A DNA stretch of 10,394 bases from GCA-2686265 sp036010965 (GCA_036010965.1 DASCMO010000029.1:1-10394), one strand, 5' to 3'; positions 1 to 6,342 are shown, counted from the first letter of the stretch. Made by a program: numbers and translations. The notes: generated by a model not told the origin, from the sequence alone.

Positions 1-59
1 GAGGCGGCGGCCGGTGAGAGCGCGAACGCGCAGGCCGTGAGGATGGGGGTCAGCTGCAT
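1..59 (-). CDS. Partial secreted or lipoprotein gene, signal-peptide start only
   Basis: An ATG at 59-57 on the minus strand opens a frame running off the left edge. The visible residues are MQLTPILTACAFALSPAAA, a short hydrophobic stretch ending in Ala-rich sequence like a Sec signal peptide. LTAC resembles a lipobox Cys at residue 10, but the usual N-terminal Lys/Arg is absent. The upstream AGCAGGC is only a weak ribosome binding site, so another start (for example a GTG further upstream at about 95) is possible. The gene would be divergent from the B12-riboswitch gene and share its intergenic region. Only 19 codons are visible, so no function can be assigned and even its reality is uncertain. 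Confidence 0.35.
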   Translation of the reverse strand, partial: MQLTPILTACAFALSPAAA

Positions 60-126
60 CGCCTGCTGTCTACCACGGCACGCAGATTCGTGCACGGACC
101 GCCCGCAGGACCTTCTCTGATAATTC

Positions 127-156
127 TTGAAACCCTGCCCTCTCTTTCAGGGATAA
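127..156 (+). promoter_or_regulatory. Candidate sigma70-type promoter for the riboswitch transcript
   Basis: TTGAAA at 127-132 is a good -35 match. GGATAA at 151-156 (18-base spacer) or GATAAA at 152-157 (19-base spacer) is a moderate -10. Transcription would begin near 163, about 100 bases before the riboswitch core. The segment is AT-richer than its surroundings. This is a pattern match only, and the spacer is slightly long. Confidence 0.3.
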
Positions 157-267
157 AGGGCGTGGCTCCCAAAACCGAAGACCGGGAAGTTCGCGCTAAC
201 GGCCCCGTGATATGCCGGACTTGGGCGTCCTTCGTGGCCCTGTTTGACCGCTGTCCCCCCCGCTGCT

Positions 268-483
268 ATCGTCCCTGACTGACAACTGGAGCGACCCTGC
301 GCGGGGAACCGGGTGTGAATCCCGGACGGACCCGCCACTGTAAGTCGTGCGCCGACGCGTCAACGATCCTGGGACTTCTGTACCAGCCGATCGGACCACT
401 GGATGGACCCCGCAAGGGACAGCATCTGGGAAGGTCTCACGCGCCGGAGAGAGCGACGAGTCAGGACATCCGCCGGGGACGCA
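268..483 (+). promoter_or_regulatory. Cobalamin (B12) riboswitch aptamer
   Basis: The conserved core is directly visible. GGGAA at 304-308 is followed by GGTGTGAATCC at 312-322 and CCCGCCACTGTAA at 331-343. GGGAAGGTC follows at 428-436, and the B12-box-like AGTCAGGA-ATCCGCC lies at 459-474. Supporting helices are present: CGTCCC at 270-275 pairs with GGGACG at 476-481 (closing stem), GCGGG at 301-305 pairs with CCCGC at 331-335, and CCGGG at 309-313 pairs with CCCGG at 321-325. CGCGT at 356-360 may pair with ACGCG at 439-443. The order and spacing match the class seen upstream of E. coli btuB, including the peripheral arm. Such elements bind adenosyl- or another cobalamin and normally repress the downstream gene. 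An open frame passes through the element, but that does not indicate coding here. Confidence 0.93.
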
Positions 484-492
484 ATTGGTAAT

Positions 493-584
493 CGGCCTCG
501 CGGAATGGGCCCAAGCCTGGTGGATCGACCGCCGGCACCCATTCGAGGTCGGCCTTCGACGCGACTTCGAACGGAGATCCACCA
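493..584 (+). promoter_or_regulatory. Candidate riboswitch expression platform over the start codon
   Basis: Between the aptamer and the ATG at 586, two helices can be drawn. GAATGGG at 503-509 pairs with CCCATTC at 538-544, extendable outward by CCTC 496-499 with GAGG 545-548 across a small bulge. TGGTGGATC at 518-526 pairs perfectly over nine bases with GATCCACCA at 576-584. The second helix ends one base before the ATG and covers the last base of, and the sequence after, the SD-like GGAG at 573-576. Its 5' strand lies in the loop of the first helix, so the two would compete or form a pseudoknot. No T-rich run follows, so translational control fits better than transcription termination. The pairing is seen; the regulatory role is inferred. 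Confidence 0.55.
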
Positions 585-585
585 C

Positions 586-1866
586 ATGTACGGTTTGCAT
601 TCCCTAGCGGCCAGCGCCGCATTCAGCCTGTTCTGTGTCAGCCCCGGCGCTGCCCAGGACATGATCGCCAGCGGCTTTTCCGCCACGGGTTCCCAGCCCG
701 TCCCGGCCTCGTTTGCCTCCTACCACACCCTGAGCAACGGAGACCGAGTCAGCTTCGACGGGGTCAACATCGACCTCTACGACGAGGACGGCGGATTCCT
801 GATGAACCTGGGCGCCCTGCCTGGATTCGTCTTCACAAGCTTCGTCGAGGCCGACCCCGACGAACAGTACGCCCTGGTCGGCGAGTCCTCCTTCGGGGAC
901 ATCTTCAAGGTCATGCTGGACGGCAGCGGGCTTTCGCTCGTGGCCAACATCGCCTTCCACTACGACGCGGTCTTCGAATCCGCCGACAGCGCTCTGGTCA
1001 GCGCTTCGCCCTGCCTGTGCGGCACCAATGAGATCTTGCGCCTGGATGTCTCCACGGGTGCCGCCCTGCCCTTGGCCTCGGTGCCAGGTGCATCCGGGCC
1101 CCTGGGCCTCTCGGCAGGAGGCGACCTCTACTACGCGACCGTCTCGGCCCAGTTCCCCGCGCCTCCCGAGAGCACGGACATCGTGTACTGGACCGCAGCG
1201 CAACTTGCCGCGGGCGGGCCCCTGACACTTGGGGACGCGACCGTGTTCCATTCCGGCCTGGACGGGGCCGCCGGCCTGGCCGTCGACCCCGTGTACGGCA
1301 GCCTGGTCCTGGCCGAGGCGGTCTTTGGGGCCCAGACGCGCCTGTTGGAGTTCTCTCCCAGCGGTGAGCTGGTCGGGCCCGTGGTCGTGAGTGGCGCTTA
1401 TCTCTCCAATGTCGAGCTGCGCCGGACAGGCACCAGCGGCCACTTCCATGCCTGGCAGCCCGACACCGGAGTCACCCTGCACTACAACGATCTCGACGGC
1501 GGATTGATCGTCGACATCAATCCACGTCGACCGCGAGCGGAGCTCGTCGCCAACGGACAGGCGATGACCTTCCGGGTCAGTCAGGCCCTGCCGGACAGCG
1601 CCATGCTGGTGCTCTGGGGACCGCAGTCCTCCTACGACCCGAACGAGAGCGCCTACGGGATGTTTCCGGGGTTCCTGTTCCAGACGGGAATGCCCCTGGC
1701 GTCGATCCGTCGCCTTCCGTTCTTCTCCGCCGTCGGCCCCGACGGCGTCGGGGAGTTCACCTACTTCGATCCCGGGCACCTGGCGGGCACCCTGGTTTTC
1801 CAGGCCCTGCTTCTCAACGGAACGGGCAGCGGTTTCATCGGTAGCTCCGAAGCCGTCCTCAACTGA
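586..1866 (+). CDS. B12-riboswitch-controlled secreted propeller-like protein, unknown function
   Basis: This 426-residue protein starts with an uncharged-to-hydrophobic signal sequence (residues 1-23) with a likely cleavage after PGAA, before Q24. I chose the ATG at 586 because GGAG lies nine bases upstream and the signal peptide starts there; the open frame extends back to 403 but only through riboswitch sequence. Residues about 45-310 show repeated short strand-turn segments of the kind in NHL or SMP-30-like beta-propellers (ADPDEQYALVG near 89-99, then LRLDVSTG, LAVDPVYGSLVLAE, LLEFSPSGELVG), perhaps five or six blades. Cys143 and Cys145 form a CLC pair. Residues about 315-426 look like a separate beta-sandwich ending in FQALLLNGTGSGF. 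I see no enzyme motif, TonB box or plug domain. The riboswitch implies a role in cobalamin or corrinoid acquisition or a B12-dependent process; this is inference. It overlaps the convergent next gene by eight bases. Confidence 0.88.
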   Translation: MYGLHSLAASAAFSLFCVSPGAAQDMIASGFSATGSQPVPASFASYHTLSNGDRVSFDGVNIDLYDEDGGFLMNLGALPGFVFTSFVEADPDEQYALVGESSFGDIFKVMLDGSGLSLVANIAFHYDAVFESADSALVSASPCLCGTNEILRLDVSTGAALPLASVPGASGPLGLSAGGDLYYATVSAQFPAPPESTDIVYWTAAQLAAGGPLTLGDATVFHSGLDGAAGLAVDPVYGSLVLAEAVFGAQTRLLEFSPSGELVGPVVVSGAYLSNVELRRTGTSGHFHAWQPDTGVTLHYNDLDGGLIVDINPRRPRAELVANGQAMTFRVSQALPDSAMLVLWGPQSSYDPNESAYGMFPGFLFQTGMPLASIRRLPFFSAVGPDGVGEFTYFDPGHLAGTLVFQALLLNGTGSGFIGSSEAVLN

Positions 1867-2500
1867 GCGTCAGCGCGGGGGCTTGTTCTTCTCCGGGACG
1901 CAGCCAGGGCCCCGGCAGGGAGAGGCTCCAGCCCCCGGCTCCGAGATCCAGGTGGGCTCCGGCGAGCAGGTCGCCGACGCGTCCGGAGACGCTCGCCATG
2001 GCCGCGCCTCCCGGCTCCGTGGACGCCAGCACCCAGCCGGCCTCTCCGCCTTCGAGCGACCAGGCCAGGGCCGATCCCGGGGCGTGATCGACAGCCGTCG
2101 CCCACAGGAGCGTGCTCACCGCCCAAGGCAATTCCCAGCCCTCTCCCACCGAGGTCGCCAGGGTCGGCAGTGGATCGGGTCCGGGCGCGAGCCCCGCACC
2201 TGAGCGTCGCAGAGCGGAACGCACGACCCCAAGGACGAGTTCCAGGCCCCTCGCGTCCCTGCGCTCTCCGAGCAGATCGGCGCCCGATGCGCTGGCCAGA
2301 ACGCCCAGCACGTAGCCCAGGTCCTCAATCTCGGCGGAGGTGCGAGCCAGGTCGGCGCTACGGCGCTCGAGCCATCGCTCGCCATCCCCGGCGGCAGCCA
2401 GAGCATTGAGCGATGCGAGCAGCTGAGTGGCGTTGTTCAGCCCGTGCATCAGCGCGGGCAGCAGGGCCTTGGCGAGGGGGTCGGGAGCCGTGGAGGTCAT
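1859..2500 (-). CDS. Degenerate histidine-kinase / phosphotransfer-like protein
   Basis: This 213-residue protein begins with a helical region containing LMHGLNNATQLL, with His19 followed by Leu-Asn-Asn. That resembles the H-box of HisKA dimerisation/phosphoacceptor domains. A second amphipathic helix (about 40-70) would complete a two-helix hairpin. The rest (about 90-213) is compatible with a reduced ATPase-like fold, but I see none of the N, G1 or G2 box residues needed for ATP binding, so an autokinase is unlikely. A ChpT-like histidine phosphotransferase or a pseudokinase is possible. No signal peptide or membrane segment is present, so it should be cytosolic. The ATG at 2500 lies 13 bases after a tRNA gene and has no SD sequence (the upstream bases are pyrimidine-rich). 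The gene is probably real by codon use and length; its function is tentative. Confidence 0.65.
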   Translation of the reverse strand: MTSTAPDPLAKALLPALMHGLNNATQLLASLNALAAAGDGERWLERRSADLARTSAEIEDLGYVLGVLASASGADLLGERRDARGLELVLGVVRSALRRSGAGLAPGPDPLPTLATSVGEGWELPWAVSTLLWATAVDHAPGSALAWSLEGGEAGWVLASTEPGGAAMASVSGRVGDLLAGAHLDLGAGGWSLSLPGPWLRPGEEQAPALTLS

Positions 2501-2513
2501 GTCAGAGGGAGGT

Positions 2514-2600
2514 TGGTACCAAGGAGGGGAATCGAACCCCTACTCCCTTGCGGGAAACGGATTTTGAATCCGTCGCGTCTACCAATTCCGCCACCTTGGC
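2514..2600 (-). tRNA. tRNA-Leu (anticodon CAA)
   Basis: Read on the minus strand, the 87-base gene starts GCCAAGG at 2600 and ends CCTTGGT-A-CCA at 2514. The acceptor arm pairs with a G-U at the first position, and the CCA end is encoded. The D-arm segment TGGCGGAATTGGTAGACGC is typical of tRNA-Leu. The anticodon stem ACGGA/TCCGT encloses the loop TTCAAAA, giving anticodon CAA (reads UUG). A long variable arm with CCCGCAAGGG marks a class II tRNA, and GGTTCGATTCC is the T arm. Confidence 0.97.
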
Positions 2601-2660
2601 TCATGGGCCGCTCAGAGGATCGGTCAGTAGAGGCCCATAGGCAAGAGCCGGTATGGCGAC

Positions 2661-2676
2661 GGGCAACAGATTGCCC
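2661..2676 (-). terminator. Short hairpin after dapB, weak terminator candidate
   Basis: On the minus strand GGGCAA-TCTG-TTGCCC forms a perfect six-base-pair stem with a four-base loop, 10 bases after the dapB stop codon and about 60 bases before the tRNA. No run of T follows, so it is not a standard intrinsic terminator. It could be a processing or mRNA-stabilising hairpin between the cell-wall cassette and the tRNA. Confidence 0.35.
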
Positions 2677-2686
2677 TCCGCGCGGG

Positions 2687-3388
2687 TCAATCGGCCCTGG
2701 CATCGAAGGCGTGCTCGATTCCCCGCCCCACTCCCTCGGCGGTCGCGGCGTAGCGCAGAGCCGCCAGGATCCCGGCAGCGAAGCAGGACAGGCTGTAGGT
2801 CTCGTGCCGCAGGCGCAGCACCTCACCTTCGCCGCCCAACATGACCTCCTGGTTCGAGAGCAGACCCGGGATGCGCACGGAGTGGACCGGGATCTCGACG
2901 CTGGACCGGCCCTGCACAGCAGCAATACGCTCGGCCGTGTCCATGGCTGTGGCCGATGGTGCGTCCACCTTGTCCGCGTGGTGCATCTCGATCACTTCCA
3001 CCCGCGGGTAGTGTCGCGCGGCGTCCTCCACGGCGCGCATCATGAGCCAGATTCCAAGGCTAAAGTTGGGCACCACGAGTCCGCCCAGGCTGACCTCCCG
3101 GGCGGCACGGTCGAGGGCCGCGTTCTGCTCGAGGGTCACCCCGCTTGTGCCGATCACCGGGCGCACACCGGCTTCGAGCATCGCCATGCCGTGCTCAGTG
3201 CCCAGGCCCGCAACGGTCACATCGAGAGCGACCTGGGCATTGCTGGCCACCAACGCCGTGCTCAGGGCATCGTTCCTGGTCAGGGCAGCGACAAGTTCGA
3301 GGTCCTGGGTGCCATCGATCTGATCGAGTGCCAGGCGCCCCATGCGACCGGCGGCCCCCACGACGGCGACTCGCAGAGGGGCGCTCAC
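2687..3388 (-). CDS. dapB: 4-hydroxy-tetrahydrodipicolinate reductase
   Basis: DapB reduces 4-hydroxy-tetrahydrodipicolinate with NAD(P)H in the diaminopimelate/lysine pathway, in the cytosol. The 233-residue protein has the N-terminal nucleotide-binding loop GAAGRMG (11-17), VIGTSG (78-83), VPNFSLGI (106-113), the catalytic HH pair at 136-137 and KVDAPSATA (140-148). The C-terminal part, with VRIPGLLSNQEV and LRHETYSLSCFAAGILAALR, is also typical. The family signature is usually DAPSGT; here Ala146 replaces Gly. It is shorter than the E. coli protein (273 residues), as in several other lineages. The start is GTG, overlapping the ddl stop as GTGA, with a good SD sequence GAGGG at 3399-3395 six bases upstream. 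It is probably translated by coupling as the last gene of the cell-wall cassette. Confidence 0.95.
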   Translation of the reverse strand: MSAPLRVAVVGAAGRMGRLALDQIDGTQDLELVAALTRNDALSTALVASNAQVALDVTVAGLGTEHGMAMLEAGVRPVIGTSGVTLEQNAALDRAAREVSLGGLVVPNFSLGIWLMMRAVEDAARHYPRVEVIEMHHADKVDAPSATAMDTAERIAAVQGRSSVEIPVHSVRIPGLLSNQEVMLGGEGEVLRLRHETYSLSCFAAGILAALRYAATAEGVGRGIEHAFDARAD

Positions 3389-4410
3389 TGCTGTCCCTCG
3401 CGGGCGACCGCCAGGGTCAGCAGCTCACAGCACAGCTCGTCGAATCCCAAGCCCTCGACGGCCGCTGCCTTGGGCAGCAGGGAGCGCGGCGTCAGGCCCG
3501 GCAGGGTGTTGACCTCCAACACCACCGGCTCACCAGCACCTGGCCCTTCGAGGGGCACGATGAAATCGGTGCGCGAGGCCCCTGAACAACCGGTTGCCTC
3601 GTGGGCCCGCTGTGCCATCTCACGCAGGCGTGAACAGGTATCCGGCGAGAGTCCGGTGGGAGGAACGATCTCCTGGGCGCCGCAGCGCTCGTCGTACTTC
3701 TCCGCGTAGTCAAAGAAACTCCCCTCGCGCGGGACGATCTCCACGGGGCAGAGGGAGCGCGTGCGGGACCCTGAGTTGCCAAGGACGGGACAGGACGCTT
3801 CCCGTCCTTCGACGAGAGCTTCCACCAGGGCCGTCCCTGCCTCGGCCAGGACCGCATCCACGGCGGCGCCCAGGCCGGCAGAATCCAGGACCCGTCGGAT
3901 GCCGATCGAAGACCCTCCTCCGTTGGGCTTGACGAACCAACCGTCCGCGCCAAGGCACAGCAGGTGATCCAGCAGCGCCGGGCCGCTCTCACGCCAGGCC
4001 CTCGCGCTGACCAGGACACCGGGTGCTACCGCAAGCCCAGACTGGGCCAGGACGGCCCGCGCGGCAGCCTTGTCCATGCACAGGGCGGAGGCTGCCACAC
4101 CCGATCCCGTATGGGTCCGGCCGCAGGCGCGCAGGAGACCCTGCAGGGTGCCGTCTTCCCCCTCGCCGCCGTGCAAGGCCAGGAAGAAGACTGCGTCGAC
4201 CGGGAGACTAGCCAGGGCCCCTGCGGGATCGCGCTCCCCCCCGTTCCAGCGCCAGCACCCGTCGCACCCGACCTCGACCGCCAGCAAGTCAGTCCGGCCG
4301 GCGCTCTCCAGCGCCTGCATCACCGCAGCACCGGATGCCAAGGAGACCTCGCGCTCTCCGGAGCGCCCCCCCATCAGGACCACGACGGGGCGGGTCTCGG
4401 CGCCGCTCAT
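3385..4410 (-). CDS. ddl: D-alanine--D-alanine ligase
   Basis: Ddl joins two D-alanines using ATP, giving the dipeptide added to UDP-MurNAc-tripeptide during peptidoglycan synthesis. The 341-residue ATP-grasp protein shows GGRSGEREVSL (14-24), LHGGEGEDG (79-87), the Gly-rich ATP loop KPNGGGSSIG (161-170), EGREASC (201-207), YAEKYD (235-240), RTDFIV (280-285) and LEVNTLPGLTPRSLLPKA (298-315). The last motif contains the metal- and substrate-binding Glu299 and Asn301. It is about 35 residues longer than the E. coli DdlB type, with inserts before the C-terminal motifs. The start ATG overlaps the stop of the upstream pyrophosphorylase gene by four bases (ATGA), and its own stop overlaps the dapB start, so the three are very probably co-translated. 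I cannot see an SD sequence, which fits coupling. Confidence 0.96.
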   Translation of the reverse strand: MSGAETRPVVVLMGGRSGEREVSLASGAAVMQALESAGRTDLLAVEVGCDGCWRWNGGERDPAGALASLPVDAVFFLALHGGEGEDGTLQGLLRACGRTHTGSGVAASALCMDKAAARAVLAQSGLAVAPGVLVSARAWRESGPALLDHLLCLGADGWFVKPNGGGSSIGIRRVLDSAGLGAAVDAVLAEAGTALVEALVEGREASCPVLGNSGSRTRSLCPVEIVPREGSFFDYAEKYDERCGAQEIVPPTGLSPDTCSRLREMAQRAHEATGCSGASRTDFIVPLEGPGAGEPVVLEVNTLPGLTPRSLLPKAAAVEGLGFDELCCELLTLAVAREGQQ

Positions 4411-5822
4411 TCGTAGAGGAAGCCGTCCTCGCGCTCAACGAGGCGCGGCTCGCAGGCGGCAAAATCCTCAGCGGTTTCTGCCAGCAAGGGATCGATCTCG
4501 ACGCAGGTCACCCCGTCCTCCCCGGCTTGCGGCAAGGACTGCCCGGCGGCCAGGGCCCATTCGGCGTGCAGGGTACAGAGGTTTCGGCGAGCGGATTCGG
4601 GAGAGTCATCGCCCTCGGCGTTCTTGACAGGGCTGAACTCGAGTCCGCGGTCCACTTCCAAGGTCACGCAGTCCTCAGAGAAACCGAGCGCGTCGAACAC
4701 GAAGGCCTCGAACTTGAACCCGGTGCACTCGGTCTCGCGCCCTCCCTCGTCGATGGTACGAATCTTCTTGCGAGCCACGTGCCAGGGCAACTTGAGACCA
4801 TCTCGGGTGATCTCGTCAACGAAGTCGGTGCGTAGCACGTGCACCGCCACATTGCCGGCCCGGAACAGCAGGCCCCCGCTCTCGTCCCGCGCGTCGCGAA
4901 AGTCCCCGGGAAGGTCTGAGTACTCTATGCACCCAAGGCGTCCGTCCACGCGGCCGAGGACCCCGACCTTCTCCTCCGGATCGGCCTTCGACACGACTTT
5001 GGACGACATTCCAGCGCCAGCCAGGGCATGCAGACCGATGAAGAGCGGGTCGCTGGGCCGTACGAGGGGATTGTCAACCTGGAAGTAGGAGAGGTGCTCC
5101 ACGCCGCGTTGGCGGGCATCAGCCAGCCAGCCCGATTCGCGCAGGGCGGGCAGCACGCCTCCGTGGCCGTCGGGCGCGAGGAAGAGCGCATCGGGAGCCG
5201 ACATCATCACGCGCCCGGTCTCGTCGAGAGCTGGCAGCATGGACTGGGTAAAGAAGAAGACGTCCTCAGGAGGCAAGCCGAAATGGTTGTTGCTCGCAAA
5301 GAAGCGTCGCGTGGTAGCGTCGTTGGTGGGTGACGTCATCACGTAGAAAGGCGTTCGTGTGCCGTAGCGCCGGGCGACCCTCAGCAAGCGTCGAGCGTGG
5401 AACTCGAAGAGTGAACGCCCGCTGACCGGCCCGACGGGGAACGCTCCCTTGGGGCCCTCATAGCCCAGGCGTGAGGCCTGGCCGCCGGCCACCAGCAGGA
5501 ACCCGACGGCGCCCCGTGCCAGCAGTTCCTCGCCTGCTGCTGTCGCCTGCGCTGCCCGCGCGCGTTCAGCGGCCGTGCGCTCGAGCGGGAACACATCGGG
5601 CGGTTCGAAGTGGCCCGGAGCCGCTTCCCCGTCCTGTCCCAGCATCTCGCCCAGGGCCTGCACATGCCCCATGTCCATCGAGCAGATCTGGTTCGCAAGC
5701 TGCGTGCGCCCCTCCTCATCGAGCTCACCCCAGTGCCGGAGCAGGTGTCCCTGGTCATACCGCTCGCAGGTATCTCGCAGCTCCGCCTCGGAGTTTTGCC
5801 TGGGGGGCATCTCGGTCGTCAT
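4407..5822 (-). CDS. UDP-N-acetylglucosamine pyrophosphorylase, UAP1-like (eukaryotic type)
   Basis: This is a 471-residue member of the UDPGP family, predicted to make UDP-GlcNAc (or a related UDP-hexosamine) from UTP and sugar-1-phosphate. Landmarks are the nucleotide-binding loop LLVAGGQASRLGYEGPKG (109-126), YFQVDNPLV (246-254), VGVLGRVDG (287-294), GNVAVHV (323-329), LPWHVARKKI (345-354), KFEAFVFDAL (370-379) and EFSPVKNAEGDDSP (395-408). Order and spacing closely follow human UAP1, with Val-Asp-Asn and Ser-Pro-Lys-Asn retained. It lacks the acetyltransferase beta-helix of bacterial GlmU, so it does only the uridylyl transfer. A UTP-glucose-1-phosphate specificity is less likely given UAP-like YFQVDNPLV. 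It is the first gene of the cassette with ddl and dapB, suggesting peptidoglycan supply. The best SD-like GGAG is 14 bases from the ATG, so Met5 is an alternative start. Confidence 0.88.
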   Translation of the reverse strand: MTTEMPPRQNSEAELRDTCERYDQGHLLRHWGELDEEGRTQLANQICSMDMGHVQALGEMLGQDGEAAPGHFEPPDVFPLERTAAERARAAQATAAGEELLARGAVGFLLVAGGQASRLGYEGPKGAFPVGPVSGRSLFEFHARRLLRVARRYGTRTPFYVMTSPTNDATTRRFFASNNHFGLPPEDVFFFTQSMLPALDETGRVMMSAPDALFLAPDGHGGVLPALRESGWLADARQRGVEHLSYFQVDNPLVRPSDPLFIGLHALAGAGMSSKVVSKADPEEKVGVLGRVDGRLGCIEYSDLPGDFRDARDESGGLLFRAGNVAVHVLRTDFVDEITRDGLKLPWHVARKKIRTIDEGGRETECTGFKFEAFVFDALGFSEDCVTLEVDRGLEFSPVKNAEGDDSPESARRNLCTLHAEWALAAGQSLPQAGEDGVTCVEIDPLLAETAEDFAACEPRLVEREDGFLYE

Positions 5823-5991
5823 GGCGATCAGGTCCGCTCCGTTCCGGATCAGAACCTACCTGTCCTGTCCCTCACGATCCAGGGCTCCCGGCAGCAGTCC
5901 CGCCGCCCTGTGAACGGCCTTGTTCAGCGTAACCGCCCCATAACCCGACGGGGGTGTCAATCGGACTGAGAATCGGCGCGCGGGAACCGTG

Positions 5992-6342
5992 TCAGCTGGA
6001 GACGCTGCTGTCGGGGAGAGCGACGGAGACCGCCTCCAGCAGTTGCTCCATGAGGTGCAACTGGGCCTCGAGGCGCTTCTCGAGGACCATCTGCCGGTAG
6101 ACCAGGCGCTCCACCACGGGAGGCAGGATCGCTTCACGCGTGTAGTTGTTGATCATGTTGATGATCTCCGCGCGGTCGGCATCGGGGAGCTTGTGAAAGT
6201 GGTAGTGGAATTTGTTCCGCAACACATCCTCGGTGACGTGCAGACATTCGGAGGTGATGCTCTCGATGCTCTGCTTGTCGTGCTCGGCGTGGAACACTTC
6301 CTTCTTGTACTCGTGCAGGAGCTCGCGGAAATTTGTCAGCAA
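5992..6342 (-). CDS. Small helical protein, unknown function, non-ATG start
   Basis: I do not recognise this protein. The frame is open far upstream, but the part overlapping fabF has the Pro/Arg-rich look of a shadow frame. Protein-like sequence begins at about LLTNFRELLHEYKKEVFHAE. I place the start at TTG 6342-6340 (about 116 residues). The neighbouring CTG at 6339 is possible; no in-frame ATG lies nearby, and only a weak GGCGG precedes it. The product is soluble and rich in charged helices, including LHVTEDVLRNKFHYHFHKLP, and ends in a long amphipathic helix around VYRQMVLEKRLEAQLHLMEQLLEAV, which may form a coiled coil or dimerise. It sits between fabF and the cell-wall cassette, 169 bases before the pyrophosphorylase gene. 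The real start and even the transcript are uncertain. Confidence 0.65.
   Translation of the reverse strand: MLTNFRELLHEYKKEVFHAEHDKQSIESITSECLHVTEDVLRNKFHYHFHKLPDADRAEIINMINNYTREAILPPVVERLVYRQMVLEKRLEAQLHLMEQLLEAVSVALPDSSVSS

Noticed and set aside
604..1779. 391-codon open frame on the minus strand opposite the secreted protein gene
   Set aside because: Low-complexity Gly/Asp/Val-rich translation typical of a GC-rich antisense frame; the plus-strand gene has a signal peptide, SD sequence and riboswitch.
2444..3709. 421-codon plus-strand open frame
   Set aside because: It runs antisense through the tRNA, all of dapB and part of ddl, whose motifs are certain; the translation resembles no protein.
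5955..5960. Perfect -35 hexamer TTGACA on the minus strand before the pyrophosphorylase gene
   Set aside because: No acceptable -10 at 16-18 bases (the position reads GGCGGT), so no promoter is called. The 169-base gap shows nothing else that I can support.
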